From contig JBCFBK010000021.1 of the NCBI GenBank assembly GCA_038562555.1, positions 17,029 through 81,028 on the forward strand: DNA of 64,000 bases, read 5' to 3'. The notes under the pieces are model-generated. The model was not told the DNA's origin and ran no database searches. It saw nothing but the letters and a program-made list of their open reading frames with translations. Made by a program: the position numbers and the translations under genes. The DNA comes from JBCFBK01 sp038562555 (GTDB taxonomy: Bacteria > Bacteroidota > Bacteroidia > Bacteroidales > Prolixibacteraceae). This document shows, one piece after another, positions 1 to 8,073 of the stretch (within the stretch, counting starts at the first letter, position 1; each line of letters begins with the position of its first letter).

Positions 1-533
1 TCGGGTAAGTTTAGGGTTTCGTAGGTTGCCAGATACCTTTCTCCAAGTCCTTCAAACTGCGTGACCGACTCGTCAAATCCATATTCTTTAATATAGGGGA
101 CATCGGCAATGTCGCGTCCACCGCCCATATGCCACTTTCCGACGTGAGCCGTATAGTAACCGGCATCCTTTAAATTGCGGGCAACCGAAGGAGCCTCAAG
201 GCTCAGGAAGTTTTTCATTCCCCGTTCGGTGTTCGCTCTTCTGCTGTCGATAAATGACGTAATGCCCCAGCGGCCGGGATACTGCCCGGTTGTAATGGCT
301 ACCCGCGATGGCGAACAGATCGGCGCACCCGAATAGTAACGGGTAAACCGGACTCCTTCACTCGCCAGCCTGTCTATAGCGGGCGTTTCGTGTATCTTAT
401 TGCCGTAACACCCTAAATCGCCGTAACCCATATCGTCGATAAAGACAAACAAGATGTTGGGCTTGTCCTTTCCGAAGAGAACCTTGCTGATGGTCAGCAC
501 AAGCAGAAAGAAGAAGAGCAGAAATTTTTTCAT
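1..533 (-). CDS. Sulfatase, N-terminal part (cut by window edge)
   Basis: Exported type I sulfatase of the formylglycine-dependent, calcium-binding alkaline phosphatase superfamily. It hydrolyses sulfate esters on a glycan, probably in the periplasm. The ATG at 533 is followed by a hydrophobic signal peptide (MKKFLLFFFLLVLTISKVLFG), then PNILFVFIDDMGYGD with the metal-binding Asp pair. CSPSR at about residue 73 supplies the cysteine converted to formylglycine, and GKWHMGGG follows. About 177 residues are visible and the C-terminal two thirds lie outside the window. It is co-directional with the sensor gene upstream (gap about 130 bases). The exact sulfatase subfamily and substrate cannot be set from this part. 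Confidence 0.93.
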   Translation of the reverse strand, partial: MKKFLLFFFLLVLTISKVLFGKDKPNILFVFIDDMGYGDLGCYGNKIHETPAIDRLASEGVRFTRYYSGAPICSPSRVAITTGQYPGRWGITSFIDSRRANTERGMKNFLSLEAPSVARNLKDAGYYTAHVGKWHMGGGRDIADVPYIKEYGFDESVTQFEGLGERYLATYETLNLP

Positions 534-662
534 ATCCGTTTAAGTTATTGGCTTAAGATTTCCGGCTGTAAAGATGGCGAAACCCGGCCTGGACCGGCAT
601 AACTGATGTTCCGGATATCAGCACTATTGTTTTCTTACAGTAACGCAGCACCCAAAAATCTT

Positions 663-3600
663 CTATTTTGTGTCTTGTGTCCTGATACCTGTGTCTGTTC
701 TTTGCTCCTGCTTCGCCCCCGACCTAAAATCGGTAGGAGAAACATTAAAGACCCGCTTGAATGTTCTGCTGAAGTAATTCGGATCGTTAAAACCTACCTG
801 ATAGGCCACCTCGGCCATCGTCAGATCCGGTTTTTCGATGAGTAATTTTTGCGCTTCCCGGATGCGGATCGTATTGATAAATTCCGTGGCGCTCAGGTCG
901 AGGATCTGTTTCAGTTTGGTATGGAGCAGTGTTCTTCCGATTCCCAGGGCATTCGTCAGCATCGTTACGCCAAAGTCAGGATTGTCGATGTTACGGAGTA
1001 CAATATCTGTGACTTTTTCAATGAATTGCTGATCTTTGTTTTTGATGGGGTGCTCCGCATTCATATTCCCGAACTGAATGAAGTGTTTTTTCAGGCTCGC
1101 CTTTGATGCCAGGATATTCCTGATATGCAGTTCAAGTTCTGAAAGCAGGAACGGTTTTGGCATGTAGATATCGGCTCCCACTTCGAGGCTTTCGATTCGC
1201 GTTTCGATGTCCGATTTCGCCGTAAGCATGATCACGGGAATATGGCAGTATTCAAAACCGGATTTGAGTTTTCTGCACAGGGTGATCCCGTCCATTTGAG
1301 GCATCATCAGATCGGTAATGATGAGGTCGGGTATGGTTTTTTCGATTAACCGGAATGCCTCAAGGCCGTTGCCGGCTGTACTGATGCGGTATTTACCTTT
1401 AAAATGATCGCACAGGAATTTTAAAAGATCTTTGTTGTCTTCAACAAAGAGAATCTCAAACACCGCTTTACTGCCTTCCGCTCTGCGCTCTTCTCCGTTC
1501 AGCGACGACTGTTCCAGCAGATTGGTCAGAATATCTTTGTTCAGCGGAATCGTATCGGGACTTACCGGAATGCCCGGTTCGGTATAGGGCAGGCTTACGG
1601 TGAAGGAAGTTCCTTCGCCCGGTTTGCTGCTTACGGTGATATTGCCATTCAGGAATTTCACCAGGCTTTGCGTTAAAGTGAGTCCGACCCCGCTTCCCTG
1701 ATATTCATCCTGGTTCTGGTCTGTTTTATAAAAAAGATTGAAAATACGGGTGAGCTGTTCTTCTGTCATTCCCGGTCCGGTATCCGAAACCGTTAAAGCG
1801 AGCAACGACTGATTGTTTTCGCGGATACTTTCAATTTTAAACGTAATGACACCGTGTTCCGGCGTATATTTAAAGGCGTTGCTCAGCAGGTTGGAAACAA
1901 TTTTTTCCAGCTTGTCTGGATCGAACTGAATATTCAGACCGTCTGATGGCGAAACAAACATGTACTCCAGTTCTTTCCGTTTAAACAAGGTAGAGAACGC
2001 ATCGAACAATTCCCTTAGAAAATGAATAACATTCCCGTATTGCAAATTAACCGTAGCGTGATCGGTTTCTACTTTGCGGAAATCCATCAGTTGATTGATC
2101 AGGAACTGCAGCCTCAGCACATTCCGCTTGAGCGTGATGATCTGGTTGGTAAATCCCGCCGGCAGATGATCGCCGGAGAAAAAGGAGTCGAGCGAAGCCA
2201 GAATGATCGTCAGCGGTGTCTTGAATTCGTGCGAAATGAACGTGAAAAAATTCATCTTGTGCTGATGAAGCTCCTGCAGTTTTTCTTTTTCGATCTTCCC
2301 GATCTTCAGTGCCATTTTTTCTTTGTGCCGGATCTCGTTGAATCGGTACAGCAATAGAATAAGGCCTGTGATCAGGAAGGTATAGATCAGGTAAGCCCAG
2401 TGGGTTTTCCATAAGGGAGGCAGCACCCGGATCCGGATACTCCTTTTTTTTTCGTTGGGATGATCGTAGATGTTGGTGGCTTTTACGTGAAAGACATAAT
2501 CGCCGGCCGACAGGTTGGTATAGGTCGCGCTTTGCTGATGCCCGGCCGACTGCCACGAAGATTCGAAGCCCTCCATGTAATAATAGAAATTGTTCTTTCC
2601 TCCTGAATGATAATCCAGTGCGATGAAATCAAAACTGATCACATTCTGATTATACCTCAGCGTAATCTGGTCGGTCAGATCAATGTTTTTTTGCAGAGGT
2701 GTTTTTTCACCGGGCCTTACCGGCTCATTGAATAAGCGGAAATTAGTGAAATGGACTTCAGGTTCCGATTCGTACGATTTTATTTCATCCGGATGAAAAT
2801 AGGTCAGCCCGTTTACGGCACCAAAATACATGGTGCCGTCCTTATCTTTAAAATAGGATCTGAAGTTGAACTGTGTTCCCACCAGCCCGTGATCGACTGT
2901 AAAATTCTGAATATCGCCTGTCTGGGGATTAAATTTGGAGATGCCTTTGTTGGAACTTAGCCAAAGGTTCTTCTGTTCATCTTCAAGAATTCCATAAATC
3001 ACGTTGTTTGGCAGTCCGTTGTCCATGTTGTACGACCTAAACTGCCGGGTTTGCCGGTCGAAAAAAAACAAGCCTCCGTCGCGCGATCCTAACCAGACAT
3101 TTCCCTGGTAATCGACGCAGTGCGATATAAATGAGTTGGTAGAAAGATTTGGAGTATTTTTTTTCTGATAGTGTATCAGCCGGTCACTTTTTCTGTCGTA
3201 ACAGTATACCCCGGAGCTGTAAGTACAGAACCAGAAATGGCCGGTGTTGTCCTGAAAAATATCGTAAATGAACTTCCCGAGCAATGAATCGGGTTTAAAG
3301 CGCGAAAATTGTCCGGTTTTTTTATCGAAACGATCTACTCCTCCCATGGTCCCGACCCATAAATGGTCGGTTGAATCGGTGTATAAAGAAAAGACAAAAT
3401 TGTTGGTCAGGGAAGTAGGATCGTCAGTGATACGCGAATAGTTGGTGATTCTGAACGTCGCCGGATCGATCTTATTGACCCCTCCGAAAAAGTTTCCGCA
3501 CCATACATTTCCGCTGCTGTCGGTTGTCAGCGCATGAACGTTGCTGGTGGTACGCGCCCGGTTATGGCTTGGTTTGTTTAGCAGATGATTAAACGTATGT

Positions 3601-4748
3601 TCCTGCTGATCCCAAATGGCAATACCTGCATCTTCGGTTGCGATCCACATCTTTCCGTCCGGTCCGCGAATGATCTGGCTCAATGCCTTTCCTCCCAGGT
3701 CGTTTAGCTTTGTTCCCGGCAAGACTTTTTTAAAGCCCGTCTTAAACGATTCGGTAAAGTTAAGGCCGCCAAAGTAGGTACCCAGCCACATGATGTTTTC
3801 GCGGCTTCTGAATATTTTATAAATGGCATTGTCGTTGATCGTGAAAAGCGTCGGATCAAACGACTGGAGGTAATGTTCATACGTTCCCCGGTTCAGATCA
3901 TAAATAAACAATCCGTTTTCGGTACCGAACCAGTATTTTCCTTCACCGTCTTCCTCGATGTCGCGTACGAAAAACATGGGATGTGTATCGCCGTGCGGAA
4001 CGCTGATGGGGATGGGAGTAAAGGTTTTTTCATGCACGTCGAAGATCAGCGGTCCGTTCTTATAGGTTCCGACCCAAAGCCGGCCGCGCGAGTCCATCTT
4101 AATGGACGAAACCGGCGAAGGAAGATAAGCCGGCGGGCCCGCCAGCGGCCGCACGTAGAATACATCCAGTATCTTACCGTGTACGTCAAAATGGAATAAG
4201 CGCTGCCTCTTGAAACTCCACAAACTGCCGTCCGGATCCTCTTCCAGATCAAACATTCCCCCTTCGAGGGGCAACCTGGTCAGCGTATTTTCAGCTTGTT
4301 CCACAGTGTAAACTCCCGTTGCCGAGGTAATCAGCACTATACCTTCGCCGGTCTCGATCATATCGTGGATTTCGCCGGGTGATTCGTCTTTATGAAAAAT
4401 GGATGTGAACTGATCAAGTTCCGGATTAAACAGGCTTAATCCCTTGTTTGTCCCGACAAACAGTCTTCCGTCGTTTGTCACCAGGAGCGCGGGAATCTCG
4501 TTGGAGAGAATGGAATGCGCTGTCGTATCGGTATAATAGTGCTTAAAGCCATAGCTGTCATAGCGGTTCAACCCTTCTGCCGTAGCGATCCATAAAAAAC
4601 CCTGCTTATCCTGTTCGATGTCGAAAACGGTGTTGTAGGAAAGTCCTTCGATGGTGGTAAAATGATGAAATTTCTTTTCCTGTGCTCTTAACGAAGCGGG
4701 GACCAAAAGTACGGAAAGAAAAGTCAGTATGGTTACAGCCAGGTTCAT
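663..4748 (-). CDS. Hybrid two-component system sensor/regulator (HTCS)
   Basis: One-protein signalling system that senses a glycan fragment in the periplasm and activates transcription of the neighbouring utilisation genes. At 1361 residues it has full family length. A signal peptide (1-22) precedes two seven-bladed Reg_prop propellers (about 25-690) and a Y_Y_Y domain (about 700-780). A membrane segment at about 783-803 is followed by a HisKA domain with FISHEFKTP (His840) and an HATPase with SNLLSNAFKYTPE and DTGPGM. A receiver has phospho-acceptor Asp1146 in TDLMMPQMDG, and an AraC-type HTH ends near 1345. It is divergent from the sulfatase at 5040. The last dozen codons lie in a 7-base periodic repeat (668-702), giving a tail (TDTGIRTQDTK) with no expected counterpart in the family. 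Likely ligand: a sulfated oligosaccharide (inferred from neighbours). Confidence 0.97.
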   Translation of the reverse strand: MNLAVTILTFLSVLLVPASLRAQEKKFHHFTTIEGLSYNTVFDIEQDKQGFLWIATAEGLNRYDSYGFKHYYTDTTAHSILSNEIPALLVTNDGRLFVGTNKGLSLFNPELDQFTSIFHKDESPGEIHDMIETGEGIVLITSATGVYTVEQAENTLTRLPLEGGMFDLEEDPDGSLWSFKRQRLFHFDVHGKILDVFYVRPLAGPPAYLPSPVSSIKMDSRGRLWVGTYKNGPLIFDVHEKTFTPIPISVPHGDTHPMFFVRDIEEDGEGKYWFGTENGLFIYDLNRGTYEHYLQSFDPTLFTINDNAIYKIFRSRENIMWLGTYFGGLNFTESFKTGFKKVLPGTKLNDLGGKALSQIIRGPDGKMWIATEDAGIAIWDQQEHTFNHLLNKPSHNRARTTSNVHALTTDSSGNVWCGNFFGGVNKIDPATFRITNYSRITDDPTSLTNNFVFSLYTDSTDHLWVGTMGGVDRFDKKTGQFSRFKPDSLLGKFIYDIFQDNTGHFWFCTYSSGVYCYDRKSDRLIHYQKKNTPNLSTNSFISHCVDYQGNVWLGSRDGGLFFFDRQTRQFRSYNMDNGLPNNVIYGILEDEQKNLWLSSNKGISKFNPQTGDIQNFTVDHGLVGTQFNFRSYFKDKDGTMYFGAVNGLTYFHPDEIKSYESEPEVHFTNFRLFNEPVRPGEKTPLQKNIDLTDQITLRYNQNVISFDFIALDYHSGGKNNFYYYMEGFESSWQSAGHQQSATYTNLSAGDYVFHVKATNIYDHPNEKKRSIRIRVLPPLWKTHWAYLIYTFLITGLILLLYRFNEIRHKEKMALKIGKIEKEKLQELHQHKMNFFTFISHEFKTPLTIILASLDSFFSGDHLPAGFTNQIITLKRNVLRLQFLINQLMDFRKVETDHATVNLQYGNVIHFLRELFDAFSTLFKRKELEYMFVSPSDGLNIQFDPDKLEKIVSNLLSNAFKYTPEHGVITFKIESIRENNQSLLALTVSDTGPGMTEEQLTRIFNLFYKTDQNQDEYQGSGVGLTLTQSLVKFLNGNITVSSKPGEGTSFTVSLPYTEPGIPVSPDTIPLNKDILTNLLEQSSLNGEERRAEGSKAVFEILFVEDNKDLLKFLCDHFKGKYRISTAGNGLEAFRLIEKTIPDLIITDLMMPQMDGITLCRKLKSGFEYCHIPVIMLTAKSDIETRIESLEVGADIYMPKPFLLSELELHIRNILASKASLKKHFIQFGNMNAEHPIKNKDQQFIEKVTDIVLRNIDNPDFGVTMLTNALGIGRTLLHTKLKQILDLSATEFINTIRIREAQKLLIEKPDLTMAEVAYQVGFNDPNYFSRTFKRVFNVSPTDFRSGAKQEQRTDTGIRTQDTK
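668..702. repeat. Heptamer-period repeat array overlapping the HTCS 3' end
   Basis: Successive 7-base units TTGTGTC, TTGTGTC, CTGATAC, CTGTGTC, TGTTCTT. The central 25 bases (673-697) differ from 21168-21192 at only two positions. The array is read through by the sensor gene and encodes its last residues. Confidence 0.7.
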
Positions 4749-4752
4749 GGAA

Positions 4753-4772
4753 GCAAAAATAGTCGTTTTTGC
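4753..4772. promoter_or_regulatory. Inverted repeat just upstream of the HTCS start codon
   Basis: GCAAAAA / TTTTTGC arms separated by six bases, ending five bases from the start codon. It could fold in the leader RNA and affect initiation, or bind a regulator. No function is demonstrated. Confidence 0.4.
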
Positions 4773-4787
4773 GATACGTAGTCAAGG

Positions 4788-4813
4788 TGAATGAATAATC
4801 GCTTCCTCATTCA
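4788..4813. promoter_or_regulatory. Inverted repeat in the divergent HTCS/sulfatase region
   Basis: TGAATGA at 4788-4794 and TCATTCA at 4807-4813, spacer 12 bases. One of three dyads between the divergent genes; a candidate regulator site only. Confidence 0.25.
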
Positions 4814-4845
4814 TGTTCACATGTTAGCATGATTGTACGCAGGCC

Positions 4846-4853
4846 CAAAGATA
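4846..4853 (-). promoter_or_regulatory. Candidate -7 element for the HTCS gene
   Basis: On the minus strand this reads TATCTTTG, an exact match to the Bacteroidetes TAnnTTTG consensus, about 95 bases upstream of the start codon. The -33 position shows only TTCA, a weak match. Confidence 0.4.
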
Positions 4854-4874
4854 CGGTCGCTCACGAAGCTTTTT

Positions 4875-4894
4875 GAACACCGGTACTAGTGTTC
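4875..4894. promoter_or_regulatory. Inverted repeat near the -33 region of the HTCS promoter
   Basis: GAACAC / GTGTTC arms with an eight-base spacer. Its place over the presumed -33 region of the minus-strand promoter would suit a repressor or activator site; this is inference. Confidence 0.3.
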
Positions 4895-5039
4895 GAACTG
4901 CTCTGCTAAAGTAAAAGCGGCGACCGACATACATTTACACCGGATTTAAGTCGTCGTGTACGGACTAAACCGGATTGATGAAACTGAACTGTAAGACAGG
5001 CTTCTGGTAATAAGGAGCATGTCCGCCAATCATTATGAT

Positions 5040-6485
5040 ATGGAAAATCACCTGATCATTCCTGCATGTTTGTTCACACTCGGGGCCGCGACGCCGGTTC
5101 AGGCTCAAATGCCCGCACCGGAAAAAGCAACGCGTCCTAATATCATCATCCTGGTGGCCGACGACCTGGGGTGGGATGATGTCGGTTATCACGGCAGCCA
5201 CATCAAAACGCCGAACATCGATAAACTTTCAGAGGAGGGCGTTCAACTCACCCGGTTTTATGTGGCGCCGGTATGTTCGCCCACCCGGGCCGGATTGTTG
5301 ACGGGCATGTATCCCAACCGCTTTGGTTTACGGGAGACCGTGATTCCGCCGTGGCGCGATTTTGGTATGGAACCTTCCGTCACAATCATTCCCGAATTTC
5401 TGGAAGAACACGGTTATGAGAACCGGGCAATCATCGGGAAGTGGCATCTCGGTCATTCGCGCCCCGAATACTATCCGCTTAAGAACGGATTCACCCACTT
5501 CTACGGCCATCTGAATGGTGCAATCGATTATTTTACGCACGAAAGGGAAGGCGAGCTGGATTGGCATAACGATTATGCTTCCTGTTACGACCAGGGATAT
5601 TCAACCGACCTGATTGCCGAAGAGTCGGTTCAATGCATCCGGAAATACGCAAAAGAAGGACCTTTCTTTTTATATGTGGCCTTCAACGCTCCTCATACGC
5701 CGCTTCAGGCAAAGCCGGAAGATCTTAAATTATACGGTTATGATGAGTCAAAGCCGGCATACTCCGGTAAAACCGGAACAGAGGCGATCGGGCAAGGCAA
5801 TACCCGCCGACAGACCTATGCGGCCATGGTTACCTGTATGGACCGGGGGATTGGACGTATTCTGCAAGCCTTGAAAGAACTAAAGATCGATGAGAACACC
5901 CTGGTCCTCTTTATGAGCGACAATGGCGCCGATGAAGGATCGGGCGGCGGTTCCGGCGGTCCTTTGCGGGGACATAAATTCCAGGAATTTGACGGAGGCG
6001 TCCTTTCGCCGGCAATTATCCGCTGGCCGGCCGGGTTTCAGGGCTCCCGGGAAGTGGGTCAACTGACAGGGTTTACCGACATTTTCCCGACCATCTGTGA
6101 AATCGTCGACCCGGAAGTTCCGGCCGGCGGTTCTTTTGATGGAATCAGCATGCTGAAAGTCCTGAACAGAACTACGGAAAGAATAGACCGCTCTTTTTAT
6201 CTCGGATGCGGAGCTTTAATTGAAAATAACCGGAAGATCATCCGGGCGGGGAAGAATCCAAAAATGGATCTCTCCCACGATGTTTTGTTCGATCTCCATG
6301 CGGATCCTTACGAGAAAAATGATCTGTCGGACAAATATACGGAACTGAAAAACAGGCTGATCAGGGATGTTGCCAAATATGATTCGATCCGGCCTGCCAG
6401 GGAAGTCCCGCCTTACGGCGAAGGCAGGAAAGGTTTCGTGGCCCCTAAGGAGTGGAATATCTTTAGACACAAGACAGAAAAGTAG
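5040..6485 (+). CDS. Sulfatase, arylsulfatase B-like
   Basis: Exported sulfate ester hydrolase, 481 residues from the ATG at 5040. That start is preferred over 5019 because it gives a cleaner signal peptide (MENHLIIPACLFTLGAATPVQAQ). RPNIIILVADDLGWDDVG carries the metal-binding Asp pair, CSPTR has the formylglycine cysteine at residue 79, GKWHLGH follows, and FMSDNGAD supplies the second metal-binding pair. The order resembles arylsulfatase B (N-acetylgalactosamine-4-sulfatase) proteins, including a DYFTHER segment like the DYYSHER-type segment of that group. That suggests, but does not prove, action on a 4-sulfated hexosamine or galactose. It is the first gene of the rightward run. The last codons (RHKTEK) and the stop fall in a 7-base periodic repeat. 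Confidence 0.95.
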   Translation: MENHLIIPACLFTLGAATPVQAQMPAPEKATRPNIIILVADDLGWDDVGYHGSHIKTPNIDKLSEEGVQLTRFYVAPVCSPTRAGLLTGMYPNRFGLRETVIPPWRDFGMEPSVTIIPEFLEEHGYENRAIIGKWHLGHSRPEYYPLKNGFTHFYGHLNGAIDYFTHEREGELDWHNDYASCYDQGYSTDLIAEESVQCIRKYAKEGPFFLYVAFNAPHTPLQAKPEDLKLYGYDESKPAYSGKTGTEAIGQGNTRRQTYAAMVTCMDRGIGRILQALKELKIDENTLVLFMSDNGADEGSGGGSGGPLRGHKFQEFDGGVLSPAIIRWPAGFQGSREVGQLTGFTDIFPTICEIVDPEVPAGGSFDGISMLKVLNRTTERIDRSFYLGCGALIENNRKIIRAGKNPKMDLSHDVLFDLHADPYEKNDLSDKYTELKNRLIRDVAKYDSIRPAREVPPYGEGRKGFVAPKEWNIFRHKTEK

Positions 6486-6517
6486 CGAGTAGCGAGTCGT
6501 GAGACAAAAGACAGCAA
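6465..6517. repeat. Heptamer-period repeat across a sulfatase stop codon
   Basis: Seven-base units such as TAGCGAG, TAGCGAG, TCGTGAG, ACAAAAG follow ACAAGAC/AGAAAAG-type units inside the 3' end of the sulfatase gene. The stop codon is inside the array. The TTGTGTC-like units here lie in the opposite orientation to those at 668-702. Confidence 0.55.
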
Positions 6518-6556
6518 AACAGGATGATGAATACCCTGCATGCCCTGTCACCCTGT

Positions 6557-6591
6557 GGCACAGCGCATAGCGCATGGCGCACAGCGCGTCA
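6557..6591. repeat. Heptamer tandem repeat, CGCAYRG type
   Basis: Five consecutive 7-base units: GGCACAG, CGCATAG, CGCATGG, CGCACAG, CGCGTCA. It lies in the gap between two sulfatase genes. An upstream in-frame reading through it (from 6540) is taken to be spurious. Confidence 0.65.
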
Positions 6592-6600
6592 AAGCCTCCG

Positions 6601-6619
6601 GTCTTGATACTTATGTCTG
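6601..6619. repeat. Partial copy of the TGTCTTGATAC repeat
   Basis: GTCTTGATACTTATGTCTG matches bases 21174-21192 with one mismatch. It sits 23 bases upstream of a sulfatase start codon. Confidence 0.6.
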
Positions 6620-6641
6620 GTTTTTAACAATAAAACTTTAT

Positions 6642-8015
6642 ATGAACCGAAATCTGTTTCTTTTTTCTTCTTTGTTCGCATTGTCACCGTGCGCCGGATG
6701 GGCGGGTCAGCCTTCCGGCAAACAGGATTCGCCCAAAAATATCCTGGTCTTCATTGCCGACGACCTGGCCCGGAATGAACTGGGCTGCTACGGAGGACAA
6801 AACGTGAAGACGCCGAACATTGACCGGTTTGCCGGTGAGGGGGTTTGTTTTAACAGGATGTTTTCATCAACAACCATGTGCTGTCCCACCCGGGCGTCGA
6901 TCTATACCGGTCTGTATCCGGTTAAGCATGGTGTGTATAAAAATCATGGTGCAACAAAACCTGATGTGAAAAGTGTGGTCCATTATTTCAGGGATCTGGG
7001 CTACCGGGTTGGATTGACCGGGAAAACCCATTTCCGGCCAAAGTCAGTCTATCCTTTTGAAATCATCGACGGCTTTGAACCCAATTGCGTTGCTAAAACG
7101 GCCGGTTACACCACCAATGGTATCGCCGAATATATAAAACGGGATCCGGATCAGCCCTTCTGTCTTTTTGTTTGCAGTACCCTTCCGCATGCACCCTGGA
7201 CCGTGGGCGACACCGGCAAATTTGATCCGGCGAAGCTTCAACTGCCTCCTCATTTTGTCGATAACCAGGAGACCAGGATCGCTTTCGCAGCTTACCTGGC
7301 CGAGATCGAAGCGCTTGACCGGCAGTTTGGCGATGTATTGAAAGCATTGAAAAGTACCGGCGAGGACAGTACAACACTGGTCATGTTCTGTGGGGAGCAG
7401 GGACCGCAATTCCCGGGGGGCAAATGGACGAGTTGGGACTATGGGCAGAAGAGTGCATTTCTGCTCAGGTCGCCGGAAGGATTTCTGAGGGGAACCACCT
7501 CCGAAGCATTGCTTCAGTATGAAGATGTTTTGCCTGCCATGATTGCGTATGCGGGAGGAAAGATTCCCGAAAATCTCGATGGCGAAAGCTTCATGCCGGT
7601 GTTGCTGGGAAAAACCACGATACACCGCGAATGGGCATTTGGTGTTCATAACAATGTCCCCGAAGGCACACCTTATCCGGTCAGAAGCATCCGGAACGAC
7701 CGTTATAAACTGATCGTTAACCTGACTCCCGAAGCATCCTATTTCGAGAAGCACCTGATGGCGCCCGAAAAAGACAGTTACTGGAACGCCTGGGTTCGCG
7801 ATGCCAAAACCAGCGAAAAGGCCCGGTATTGGGTTGATCGCTACGTGACCCGCCCGGCGATCGAATTTTATGATACACAGGAGGACCCGTGGGAACTGAA
7901 CAATCTGGCTTCTGACAAGAAGATGGAACCCATGATCAGGGATATGAATAAAAAACTGATGAACTGGATGAAGAACCAGAAAGATCCCGGAAAGGCGCTG
8001 GATGTTGAGCAGTAA
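6642..8015 (+). CDS. Sulfatase, heparan N-sulfatase-like
   Basis: Exported sulfatase of 457 residues. The ATG at 6642 is chosen because it opens a standard signal peptide (MNRNLFLFSSLFALSPCAGWA); a longer reading from 6540 crosses heptamer repeats. NILVFIADDLARNELGCYGG gives the Asp pair, CCPTR the formylglycine cysteine at residue 80, and GKTHF the next active-site region. The pattern resembles N-sulfoglucosamine sulfohydrolase-type enzymes and the paralogue at 23288. The second metal-binding region reads CGEQGPQ, where the paralogue has CDQGPQ, so an expected metal-ligand Asp is Glu. Activity may be altered. It lies 58 bases before the first susC-like gene and probably shares its transcript. 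Confidence 0.93.
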   Translation: MNRNLFLFSSLFALSPCAGWAGQPSGKQDSPKNILVFIADDLARNELGCYGGQNVKTPNIDRFAGEGVCFNRMFSSTTMCCPTRASIYTGLYPVKHGVYKNHGATKPDVKSVVHYFRDLGYRVGLTGKTHFRPKSVYPFEIIDGFEPNCVAKTAGYTTNGIAEYIKRDPDQPFCLFVCSTLPHAPWTVGDTGKFDPAKLQLPPHFVDNQETRIAFAAYLAEIEALDRQFGDVLKALKSTGEDSTTLVMFCGEQGPQFPGGKWTSWDYGQKSAFLLRSPEGFLRGTTSEALLQYEDVLPAMIAYAGGKIPENLDGESFMPVLLGKTTIHREWAFGVHNNVPEGTPYPVRSIRNDRYKLIVNLTPEASYFEKHLMAPEKDSYWNAWVRDAKTSEKARYWVDRYVTRPAIEFYDTQEDPWELNNLASDKKMEPMIRDMNKKLMNWMKNQKDPGKALDVEQ

Positions 8016-8073
8016 ATATTGAAAGAACGTCATTTTAATTAGTTGCATATAACCTATTTAAATCTTTTCTGAT

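Noticed and set aside
6540..6641. In-frame N-terminal extension of the second sulfatase
   Set aside because: It crosses heptamer repeats, lacks protein-like conservation, and a clean signal peptide begins at 6642.
7044..8048. Long open frame on the minus strand (334 codons) inside a sulfatase gene
   Set aside because: Antisense shadow of a well-supported gene; no recognisable domain and no likely start or neighbours.
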